A stretch of 7,568 bases of DNA from Dehalococcoidales bacterium (lineage in GTDB: Bacteria; Chloroflexota; Dehalococcoidia; E44-bin15): the NCBI GenBank assembly GCA_012974295.1, contig JAAXQM010000062.1, forward strand, positions 1 to 7,568, given 5' to 3'. The notes below the pieces were generated by a model. That model was not told the origin of the DNA and ran no database searches. It worked only from the letters and a program-made list of their open reading frames with translations. Shown here in pieces: positions 1 through 5,242 of this stretch (its first letter is position 1; each line of letters starts with the position of its first letter). The position numbers and the translations under genes were made by a program.

Positions 1-225
1 GTACTGACCGGGTTCGGTTACCGTACCTGATCCGCTGGGCGTGGTATCTGCACCTACGTAGATATCGACTTTTGTACCCAATGGTGCCTGACCGCCATTA
101 AGGGTAACAGTACCCCAAGCAAGCATAGGGGTTGATTCCGCCAGCACCGCTGTCGGGAGTGCGGCAATCAAGAGGAGGACTATTGCAAGCAGAACAAGTA
201 CTGATCCTATCCTAGTCCTAGACAT
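1..225 (-). CDS. Secreted protein, N-terminal fragment (signal peptide plus beta-type repeat start); cut by the window edge
   Basis: An open minus-strand frame starts at ATG 225-223 and stays open for 75 codons to the window edge, so the C-terminus is missing. The protein begins MSRTRIGSVLVLLAIVLLLI, a basic n-region followed by a long hydrophobic core. It has a signal peptidase I-like site after TAVLA (residue 29, next residue Glu). The mature part reads WGTVTLNGGQAPLGTKVDIY and continues with many Gly, Thr and Val residues. This 'GTVTLNG..APLGT.V..Y' pattern is typical of small beta-sandwich modules in extracellular or S-layer-like proteins, although the family cannot be fixed from 75 residues. 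A GGAGA at 243-239 and a stronger GGAGGA at 251-246 lie 13 and 20 nt upstream of the start, so the ribosome site is longer-spaced than usual. Export by Sec is well supported; the function is unknown. Confidence 0.78.
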   Translation of the reverse strand, partial: MSRTRIGSVLVLLAIVLLLIAALPTAVLAESTPMLAWGTVTLNGGQAPLGTKVDIYVGADTTPSGSGTVTEPGQY

Positions 226-300
226 GTTTATATTAGTTTCTCCAATCCTCCAAAGTTCTTAGCAAGCAAGCAGTACCCGGGGAGGAGCATGTATAGTTCG

Positions 301-329
301 TTTGTATCACTATCCGCCCGAAAAGTCAA
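301..329 (-). promoter_or_regulatory. Candidate sigma-70-type promoter for the secreted protein
   Basis: On the minus strand TTGACT (329-324) is followed after exactly 17 bp by TACAAA (306-301). The -35 box matches five of six consensus bases and the -10 box four of six. Transcription would begin near position 294, giving a leader of about 70 nt before the ATG at 225. The spacing is ideal but the -10 box is weak, so this is a reasonable guess only. Confidence 0.4.
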
Positions 330-588
330 TATCTTAGCGTGTAAATTAAGAAATCCGTTACTAATAACTGAGCCGCATACCGCTGCTCTGGCTGATTTTC
401 GGATAACCTAGAGATAGAGGATTGAGTTCCGTAGCCAGTACGCCGCCTTTTCCTTATCAGGAGCTCAGGTGGCTAGTTTCAGGTCAACTTCTTTTCACAA
501 CAGCGCTCGGGAGTCCTAGCACACCCCTACATGGTTATCGGCAAGGTGGCGCTGATCTTTTCGAGACTCCTGAAATAGTCTGTATCAA

Positions 589-663
589 CCCCCTAATCCC
601 CCAATCTTGGGGGACTTTTTAAAGTTGGGGGACACCCCCAGATCCCCGACAGGAAGTATCCTG
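589..663. repeat. Cluster of C5/G5 inverted repeats, probable dispersed REP/MITE-like element
   Basis: Three hairpins lie close together. The first is TCCCCCAA (597-604) against TTGGGGGA (607-614), a perfect 8-bp inverted repeat. The second is TGGGGG (626-631) against CCCCCA (635-640) with a 3-nt loop. The third is CAGGA (650-654) against TCCTG (659-663) with a 4-nt loop. In addition TTGGGGGAC occurs twice as a direct repeat (607-615 and 625-633). The spacer between the G5 runs contains the palindrome ACTTT-TT-AAAGT (614-625). A further C5 run lies at 589-593 and a C4 run at 644-647, so alternative pairings are possible. The first hairpin followed by CTTTTT resembles an intrinsic terminator, but no gene reads into it. 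The structure looks like a repetitive extragenic element; its true borders may be wider than given. Confidence 0.6.
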
Positions 664-975
664 CACCTCTTTTTCGGTGGCCTCTTATTATGTTTAAGAT
701 AGCCCACAGTCTCAACCCGACAAGCAGCACGGTCTCTGCACGCTCTTAGGTCCGGATGCTTACCATTTTCGTGATGATTTACCCACGACCCTGAGCCACT
801 TTGAACGTATATCCTGAGTCTGATAGAGGTTCTAGGCATTATGGCGTACTCAAGAATAAGCCTATTGGTCGATGCAGCCGGGTAGATAGAGAAGGTAATA
901 TCTGCCAAGAAGTGGGGATCAGCGACGTAACGGTAATAGTGGAGTTTGCTGAAGCAGGTATAGGGAGATTGTATT

Positions 976-1857
976 ATGGAACTTAGTGCAATAGAGTTTT
1001 TCTTTACATTTTTAGCGATAAGCATAGTGATAGGTATGATCGCCGTGCTCGGTGGCGTAGGTGGCGGGGTTGTGTTTACACCATTGATGATGGGTTTTAC
1101 ACCGATAGACTCCTTCATAATCAGAGGGACGGGGTTATTGGTGGCTATGGCCGGGTCACTGATCGCAGCCCGGCCCTTTTTAAATAGGGGCCTGGCGAAC
1201 ATAAGGCTGCTTCTTCTGGCGGGAGTACCCTATGCTATCTTCGCGGTTATAGGGGCCCTGCTGGCGGGTTATATCCAGGAAACGGCGGGTGAGACAGGAG
1301 AGGCCATAATAAGGCTGTCACTGGGTATCCTTATAATCGGCATAGCAGCGCTGATATTCTTCGGTGGCAGGAAGGTTGAGTATCCAGAGATTAAGAATGT
1401 AGATAGTATCACCGAAAGGCTGGCCCTGGCGACATCCTATTACGAGCAGTCATTAGGCAAGGTAGTATATTACAAGGTTAAAAGAGCGCCTGTTGGGATT
1501 CTGATCTTCTGCTTTGTCGGATTGGTCTCAGGGCTCTTCGGATTGGGGGCTGGTTGGGCCATGGTTCCGACGTTGAACCTGGCTATGCTTGCTCCTCTTA
1601 AGGTGGCGGCTGCATCCAGCAAGGTACTGATCGGAATTGGTGATACCGCTGCTGTCTGGCCGTATATGAAGGATGGAGCAATCTTCGCGCTGTTTGCAGT
1701 GCCGTGCGTTATCGGTATGGTTATTGGCACGATAATAGGTGCGAAGATAATGATCAAAATCAAGGCGGGGTTTGTTCGCTGGCTAATCATAGCGGTAATG
1801 GCCGGCGCAGGGATTAAACTGATACTGGACGGCGTTAGCAGACTAGGTTCTTCGTAG
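976..1857 (+). CDS. TauE/SafE-family membrane permease (putative sulphite/organosulphonate or related anion exporter)
   Basis: This 293-residue protein is very hydrophobic, with about eight predicted membrane helices in two halves. It shows the paired glycine motifs of the TauE/SafE (former DUF81) family: GGVGGGVVFTP near residues 26-36 and GLFGLGAGWAMVP near 186-198. The second is followed by a small-residue stretch (AAASSKVLIGIGD) typical of the second repeat. A charged loop at about 131-170 separates the halves and probably faces the cytoplasm. The length is somewhat above the usual 250-270 because of this loop. Start ATG 976 is supported by AGGGAG at 962-967, 8 nt upstream. Family members move small anions such as sulphite, sulphoacetate or taurine-derived products across the cytoplasmic membrane; the substrate here cannot be told. 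It is followed 78 nt later by a small membrane protein on the same strand, probably co-transcribed. Confidence 0.88.
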   Translation: MELSAIEFFFTFLAISIVIGMIAVLGGVGGGVVFTPLMMGFTPIDSFIIRGTGLLVAMAGSLIAARPFLNRGLANIRLLLLAGVPYAIFAVIGALLAGYIQETAGETGEAIIRLSLGILIIGIAALIFFGGRKVEYPEIKNVDSITERLALATSYYEQSLGKVVYYKVKRAPVGILIFCFVGLVSGLFGLGAGWAMVPTLNLAMLAPLKVAAASSKVLIGIGDTAAVWPYMKDGAIFALFAVPCVIGMVIGTIIGAKIMIKIKAGFVRWLIIAVMAGAGIKLILDGVSRLGSS

Positions 1858-1935
1858 GAGGCAGTGGAAGAGGCAGAACTGGCTATTAATTTATTGCCAC
1901 AGGGAGCAAAAACAGGTTAAAGCAGGTGGAATGCC

Positions 1936-2367
1936 ATGGAAAATGAACATCCAAAGCCGCCTATTTCAGGCGTAATCTACGGGACTATTTGCTACTGGAT
2001 TGTTATCGTTGGAATTCTAGTGGCAATAGTCGGTATGTCAATGTACTTTATATCGGGCGGCTGTTTTGATACGGAAATCCTTCTTGACAGTCTTTGGGAA
2101 GGCAAAGTGGTTGAGGAGGTCTGGGCAGAGGCTTCCTGCGTTGGCCATTTGCCGGAGGGACACTGGTACCTGAATTTTGATCTGCTCTCTCACGGAGATG
2201 TTATAGCTATGGTCGGGGTGGCCATTATCTGTTGTGCAGCGGTCGTCGGCATGTGGGGAGCATTTGTGGGGACAGTGCGCAGCAGGGAAAAGCTGTATGC
2301 TGTGCTGGCGCTAATCATTGCAATAATTCTAACCTTGAGTGCTATAGGTGTAATAACTCTCGAGTAA
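1936..2367 (+). CDS. Small three-helix membrane protein, possible DUF1634-like partner of the permease
   Basis: The protein has 143 residues. Three hydrophobic segments are visible, at about residues 12-39, 89-111 and 119-141. A 50-residue, mostly acidic loop lies between the first and second and carries two cysteines (43 and 68) that could form a disulphide if the loop is outside the cell. The last two helices are joined by a short basic turn (TVRSREKLY), so that turn should face the cytoplasm. The start ATG at 1936 has AGGTGGA at 1924-1930, 5 nt upstream; an ATG at 1931 is out of frame. Its size, three-helix layout and position just behind a TauE/SafE permease fit the DUF1634 type of small membrane protein, which is known from such contexts. 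That assignment is an inference from layout, not a motif match. The molecular function is unknown. Confidence 0.75.
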   Translation: MENEHPKPPISGVIYGTICYWIVIVGILVAIVGMSMYFISGGCFDTEILLDSLWEGKVVEEVWAEASCVGHLPEGHWYLNFDLLSHGDVIAMVGVAIICCAAVVGMWGAFVGTVRSREKLYAVLALIIAIILTLSAIGVITLE

Positions 2368-2387
2368 GGCTGTCTTTAATAACAGCC
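2368..2387 (+). other. Stem-loop directly after the stop codon
   Basis: GGCTGT (2368-2373) and ACAGCC (2382-2387) form a perfect 6-bp stem with an 8-nt A/T-rich loop, starting on the first base after the TAA of the small membrane protein. No T-run follows, so it is not a standard intrinsic terminator. It may stabilise the 3' end of the permease mRNA or act as a weak terminator. Confidence 0.4.
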
Positions 2388-2405
2388 ATACCGCAAGACC
2401 CAAAA

Positions 2406-2452
2406 TACTGCCTCACTTCGATATCTACAGGAAAGTGAACTTACTGCCTCAC
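2406..2452 (+). repeat. 11-bp direct repeat TACTGCCTCAC, possible regulator-binding pair
   Basis: TACTGCCTCAC occurs at 2406-2416 and again at 2442-2452, exactly 36 bp apart. The second copy ends 7 bp before the -35 box of the promoter at 2460-2488. The copies are centred about 48 and 84 bp upstream of the expected transcription start, a usual place for activator sites. An exact 11-mer repeat is not expected by chance in a gap this short. Which protein binds, if any, is unknown. Confidence 0.45.
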
Positions 2453-2459
2453 GTACTTG

Positions 2460-2488
2460 TTGCCATATTGTTACCAGCTAATTATAAT
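2460..2488 (+). promoter_or_regulatory. Sigma-70-type promoter of the kinase-BON gene
   Basis: TTGCCA (2460-2465) and a perfect TATAAT (2483-2488) are separated by 17 bp. The -35 box matches five of six consensus bases. Transcription would start near 2495, giving a leader of about 20 nt before the ATG at 2515. The leader holds the SD GGGAGGG and little else. It is the best promoter in the window and implies that the kinase-BON gene is transcribed separately from the permease pair. Confidence 0.7.
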
Positions 2489-2514
2489 CAAAGTACAGAG
2501 AATGGGAGGGTTTG

Positions 2515-3324
2515 ATGGCTATTATTACCATATCCAGGGGAACATTTAGCGGTGGGCAGATCCTGGCTGAATGCATTGCGGAAAAACTTGGCTATCGTTG
2601 TATATCCAGGGAGGTATTAGTAGAGGCTGCCAAGCAATATGGTGTGCAACTGGAGAAGCTGTCCAAAGCCCTTGCTGAACCACCGGGATTCCTGCATCGT
2701 ACTACTGAGGACAGGGCTCACTATCTTGCTTACATTCGGGCAGACCTATGTAAAGAGGTTAAGGATGACAGGGTGGTGTATCACGGACTTGCGGGTCATT
2801 TACTACTCAGGGGGCTTCCTAACGTCGTGAGGGTCAGGGTCATCGCAGATATGGAATTCCGCATAAAAGCAGCTATGGAACGCCAGAATTTGAGCAGGGA
2901 AAAAGCGATGGAATTCGTCCAGAAAATCGATGAGAAAAGGGTAAAATGGACAAGATTTCTGTATCACGCAGATTGGTCAGATCCTTCACTACACGATATT
3001 ATTATTAATCTTGAGCATATAGGTATTAACGACGCATGTGATATTGTATGTCAAATAGCAGGCCTGGATAAGTTTAAGGTAACTCAAGAGTCGAAAAAGG
3101 TTATGGATGACATGTTACTAAGCACCGAGGTTAGAGCCGCACTCGCAGGGAGCAAAGGCATCTCAGATGGTGGAATTGAAATCGAGGCAGACGCGAATGT
3201 TATCACCATTGAGGGGACGGTGGGGTCATTGAATGATGCGGATAAGATTAAGGAGTTAGTCAGAAAGATGCCGGGTGTGAAGGAAGTCAATTCTCATATG
3301 CACGTCCTGTCCACCAATTTGTGA
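2515..3324 (+). CDS. Cytidylate-kinase-like P-loop protein with C-terminal BON domain
   Basis: The protein has 269 residues and two parts. Residues 1 to about 190 resemble the cytidylate-kinase-like (Cytidylate_kin2) family. The start MAIITISRGTFSGGQ carries a glycine-rich nucleotide loop with SGG in place of the usual GK[ST], as is common in that family. A conserved GLAGHLLLRG lies at 91-100, and FLYHADWSDPSLHDIIIN lies in the region where the family has its arginine/aspartate lid segment. Residues about 203-266 read as a BON domain: short helix, beta strands around VITIEGTVGSLNDADKI, then helix and GVKEVNSHMHVL. BON domains usually bind membranes or small ligands in periplasmic proteins, so fusion to a cytoplasmic kinase-like part is unusual. 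ATG 2515 is preferred over TTG 2512 because GGGAGGG (2504-2510) would be too close to the TTG. The substrate is unknown; a true CMP kinase role is doubtful. It has its own promoter upstream. Confidence 0.82.
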   Translation: MAIITISRGTFSGGQILAECIAEKLGYRCISREVLVEAAKQYGVQLEKLSKALAEPPGFLHRTTEDRAHYLAYIRADLCKEVKDDRVVYHGLAGHLLLRGLPNVVRVRVIADMEFRIKAAMERQNLSREKAMEFVQKIDEKRVKWTRFLYHADWSDPSLHDIIINLEHIGINDACDIVCQIAGLDKFKVTQESKKVMDDMLLSTEVRAALAGSKGISDGGIEIEADANVITIEGTVGSLNDADKIKELVRKMPGVKEVNSHMHVLSTNL

Positions 3325-3498
3325 TTAGAAGGAATTAATATTACATAGAGTCCAACGAAAAAGAGTTAGCCCAACTATATCGGGGTTGACGTCTTGGGGA
3401 TTCCCTCAACTTTAAGAATACCACAGGATTGTAGATTAGTGTGACTAAGACTATGTCATCAGTCTCACATAATACTTCACAATAAAACAGCGGTAAAA
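3325..3498. other. Convergent intergenic gap between kinase-BON gene and ferredoxin gene
   Basis: This 174-bp A/T-rich gap lies between the 3' ends of two converging transcription units, where terminators are expected. The clearest structure is TTGGGG (3394-3399) against CCTCAA (3404-3409), one G-T wobble and a 4-nt loop, followed only by CTTT. A second, bulged stem joins TGTGACTAAGACT (from about 3440) and AGTCTCACA (about 3461-3470). Neither has a good T-run, so no terminator is called with confidence. No coding frame with an SD is seen. Confidence 0.35.
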
Positions 3499-3777
3499 TT
3501 AACCCCTTTCGTAGACGATCCCATATCCTGCTGGCGGGAAAGTAAATTCGATCGCGTCGTAGCCACAAACGGTATAGCATGACGCGCACTCGGTGCAGAA
3601 CTTCTTATAGTCTGGTTCTAGCACTGCTTTGCTGTCACGGATCTTCCACAGATCCATGCCGCATATTATTACGCAGTCCTTACAGCCCACGCACTTCTCA
3701 TGGTCGACCGAGATGAAGTCCACGGGCGATTCGATAACGGTCACGAGGTCTCTCTTTTTTATCGAGTACTTCTCCAT
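3499..3777 (-). CDS. fixX: FixX-type ferredoxin with two 4Fe-4S motifs
   Basis: This 92-residue protein carries two C-x2-C-x2-C-x3-C motifs. The first has Cys 29, 32, 35 and 39 (CVGCKDCVIIC) and the second Cys 61, 64, 67 and 71 (CTECASCYTVC), so two 4Fe-4S clusters are expected. The end, PPAGYGIVYERG, matches the glycine/aromatic C-terminal tail (G-x-G-V/I-x-[FY]-R-x-G style) of FixX and of the iron-sulphur domain of ETF-quinone oxidoreductase. Classical FixX binds one cluster, so the second complete motif is notable. The start ATG 3777-3775 lies 2 nt after the stop of the fixC-like gene, and its SD (GGAGGAG) is inside the end of that gene, so translation is probably coupled. It should accept or pass electrons for the FixC-like flavoprotein, either as a subunit or as a soluble carrier. 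The name rests on context and tail motif. Confidence 0.85.
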   Translation of the reverse strand: MEKYSIKKRDLVTVIESPVDFISVDHEKCVGCKDCVIICGMDLWKIRDSKAVLEPDYKKFCTECASCYTVCGYDAIEFTFPPAGYGIVYERG

Positions 3778-3779
3778 TA

Positions 3780-5171
3780 TTACTCTCCTCCTGCGGGCGG
3801 CTGCATAATACCCTTCAGCATGGGGGCCATCATCTTGGCGCCGGCTAGAAAACCAGTGATCTTTTCTCTTGAGGCTTCCTCGGCGGTGGGGAAGTAATAG
3901 CGTGCCATGAATAGCATTTGCGGTATCATATCCACCATGATTGCTGGCACTCGCAGCATGCCGTGAGCGTGTGGTTCGGCAAAGGTCAGCATACCGTAGA
4001 ACATGGCGTCTGCCAGATTATCGAAAAACTCGTAGAAGGTCTGGGAGGTCCACTGGGAGAAGAAGTCCCTGAGTACAGTCCCGGACGTGAAGTCAATACC
4101 CACAGGCGATGCCTTAAGCTCCTCCATGTACTGCTTGAGGTACTCCTTGGAGAAATCCTTGTCCTTATGAGCGCGCACGGCGACCTGGGCTGCCAGCCTT
4201 GATGAATACATTGCCTGCCATACACCCTCAGCCATGAACGGTTCCGGTACTCCTGCGGCGTCTCCGGTAAGCATCAGACCACCGCTGTAGATCCTTTCAT
4301 TGAACGTCTTTAGCCAGGGCAGAAAATGAAGTTGAAACTCGCGAGGACGGGCACGAGTGGCTTTGATAAGTCGCTGGACGAAATCTAGCTGCACGTTATC
4401 TATTACCGACCTCGTAGAAAGATTCTTGCCAGAGTCGATTTCGTTCTGAAGCGTTTTCGCAGGGCGGGAGCCGATGTGAAATCCGTCCCGGCAGATAGTG
4501 CAGTATCCGCCGCGTTCCGGGCCCATAAATATATGGACATTCGTGTCACCGCAGTATTCGGCGATCCGCTCCGGGTCAGCCTCGAAATCGACTGTAGCCA
4601 GCACTGTAATCTGGTCTTTGTCCCACTTTCTCCTGAGCCCTCCCTTCTGGGCCATCAGGGAGTGGGCGCCATCGGCCGCGATAACCACCGGCGCACGGTA
4701 CTCGTTGCCATGATGGTCAACCACACCGACAATGTTCTCCCCATCTTTGATTACGTCACGTGCCAGAGTGGCGAGCTTGAGCTCCGCACCAGCTGAAATG
4801 GCTTTCTCCACCATCCACTGGTCGAATTCAGGCCGGTACATCATCTGCACCATATATTCGCTGGCCTGAGGATAGCTGTTACGCTTTGGGGGAGTCAGAC
4901 CCCAGGTCATGCGATCGGAGTTGGATGGCATGGGCTCGACTATATGCATTACACCGAATTTCGTAGACCACAACGATGGTACGTCCAGATCCTTAATGTA
5001 ATCGAAATCCCGAGCGGCCTTGGGCGCGAGGCCAAAACCCGATGAGTTCTTCTCCCCGCAGAAGCGACCCCGTTCGAGGATGACCACCTTGAGCCCGGCA
5101 TCGGCGGCCTCCTTGGCAGCGGCGCTTCCTCCCGGTCCGCCGCCCACTATTATCAAATCATAGTTACTCAT
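3780..5171 (-). CDS. fixC: FixC/ETF-quinone-oxidoreductase-like FAD flavoprotein (geranylgeranyl-reductase superfamily)
   Basis: The protein has 463 residues. The N-terminus MSNYDLIIVGGGPGGSAAAK holds the FAD dinucleotide-binding GxGxxG motif (residues 10-15), followed by the ILERGRFCGEKNSSG segment (31-45) in the place of FixC's 'PGxKNxSGG'. VIAADGAHS (163-171) and LTGDAAGVPEPFMAEG (291-306) are the further FAD-contacting motifs of this superfamily. There is no C-terminal ferredoxin domain as in full ETF-QO; that part is supplied by the FixX-like gene 2 nt downstream. The C-terminal 90 residues are helical and methionine-rich and could touch the membrane. The ATG at 5171 is chosen because AAGGAGGT (5182-5175) sits just upstream; a GTG at 5186 would place the SD inside the gene. 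The likely role is electron transfer between a flavoprotein or dehydrogenase and quinone. A lipid or geranylgeranyl reductase role is the main alternative, made less likely by fixX. Confidence 0.85.
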   Translation of the reverse strand: MSNYDLIIVGGGPGGSAAAKEAADAGLKVVILERGRFCGEKNSSGFGLAPKAARDFDYIKDLDVPSLWSTKFGVMHIVEPMPSNSDRMTWGLTPPKRNSYPQASEYMVQMMYRPEFDQWMVEKAISAGAELKLATLARDVIKDGENIVGVVDHHGNEYRAPVVIAADGAHSLMAQKGGLRRKWDKDQITVLATVDFEADPERIAEYCGDTNVHIFMGPERGGYCTICRDGFHIGSRPAKTLQNEIDSGKNLSTRSVIDNVQLDFVQRLIKATRARPREFQLHFLPWLKTFNERIYSGGLMLTGDAAGVPEPFMAEGVWQAMYSSRLAAQVAVRAHKDKDFSKEYLKQYMEELKASPVGIDFTSGTVLRDFFSQWTSQTFYEFFDNLADAMFYGMLTFAEPHAHGMLRVPAIMVDMIPQMLFMARYYFPTAEEASREKITGFLAGAKMMAPMLKGIMQPPAGGE

Positions 5172-5232
5172 TTGACCTCCTTCCACGAGTTACGGAATTG
5201 ATTGACGCTAAGAATGCTATGTGTAAAATCAT
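5164..5232 (-). CDS. Possible 22-residue upstream ORF, overlapping the fixC-like start
   Basis: Right after the TAA of the FAD oxidase comes AGGAGGTGCG and then ATG (5232-5230), an SD as good as any in the window. The frame reads MILHIAFLASINSVTRGRRSNE and stops at TAA 5166-5164. The stop overlaps the fixC-like start in the arrangement ATGAGTAA, which favours stop-and-restart coupling. The fixC SD lies inside this small frame. The first dozen residues are hydrophobic but no family is recognised. It may be a coupling leader or regulatory peptide, a decayed gene end, or chance. The strong, correctly spaced SD is the main support. Confidence 0.35.
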   Translation of the reverse strand: MILHIAFLASINSVTRGRRSNE

Positions 5233-5242
5233 CGCACCTCCT

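Larger units (their letters stand above)
226..975. other. Long non-coding stretch between the divergent secreted-protein and permease genes
   Basis: No convincing gene is visible in these 750 bases. Short open frames at 422-622 and 801-986 (plus, both from TTG) and 585-1202 (minus, running antisense through the permease start) lack SD sequences. Their translations have no recognisable motif and an unlikely composition. The stretch holds the candidate promoter at 301-329 (minus) and the C5/G5 hairpin cluster at 589-663. The permease SD sits at its right end (AGGGAG, 962-967). No tRNA fold, CRISPR repeat or recognisable riboswitch is seen. No good sigma-70 promoter for the permease could be picked out, so its start of transcription is unresolved. 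Confidence 0.6.

Noticed and set aside
597..620. Hairpin followed by CTTTTT, read as an intrinsic terminator
   Set aside because: No gene transcribes into it from the left on the plus strand, and it is embedded in a larger hairpin array, so a repeat element explains it better.
422..622. Open plus-strand frame of 66 codons
   Set aside because: It begins with TTG without SD and ends inside the G5/C5 hairpin cluster. The translation shows no domain.
589..647. G-quadruplex in the C5/G5 region
   Set aside because: Four G-runs on one strand (minus) exist but with one loop over 30 nt, and the same runs pair more simply as hairpins.
801..986. Open plus-strand frame of 61 codons before the permease
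   Set aside because: It begins with TTG, has no SD and no recognisable family, and runs 11 bases into the permease in a different frame. Treated as non-coding.
585..1202. Open minus-strand frame of 205 codons
   Set aside because: It runs antisense over the well-supported permease start and through the hairpin repeat. Its translation is low-complexity (Pro/Thr/Ile runs) with no motif, and it has no SD.
2512..2514. TTG as start of the kinase-BON gene
   Set aside because: The SD GGGAGGG would be only about 1-2 nt away, while ATG 2515 has a more usual distance and matches the family start MAIITISR.
3341..3589. Open minus-strand frame of 82 codons across the ferredoxin 3' end
   Set aside because: It overlaps the ferredoxin gene in another frame, and has no SD and no recognisable motif.
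5172..5186. GTG at 5186 as the fixC-like start (five extra residues MEGGQ)
   Set aside because: Those codons are the SD AAGGAGGT itself; the ATG at 5171 has the SD properly placed upstream.
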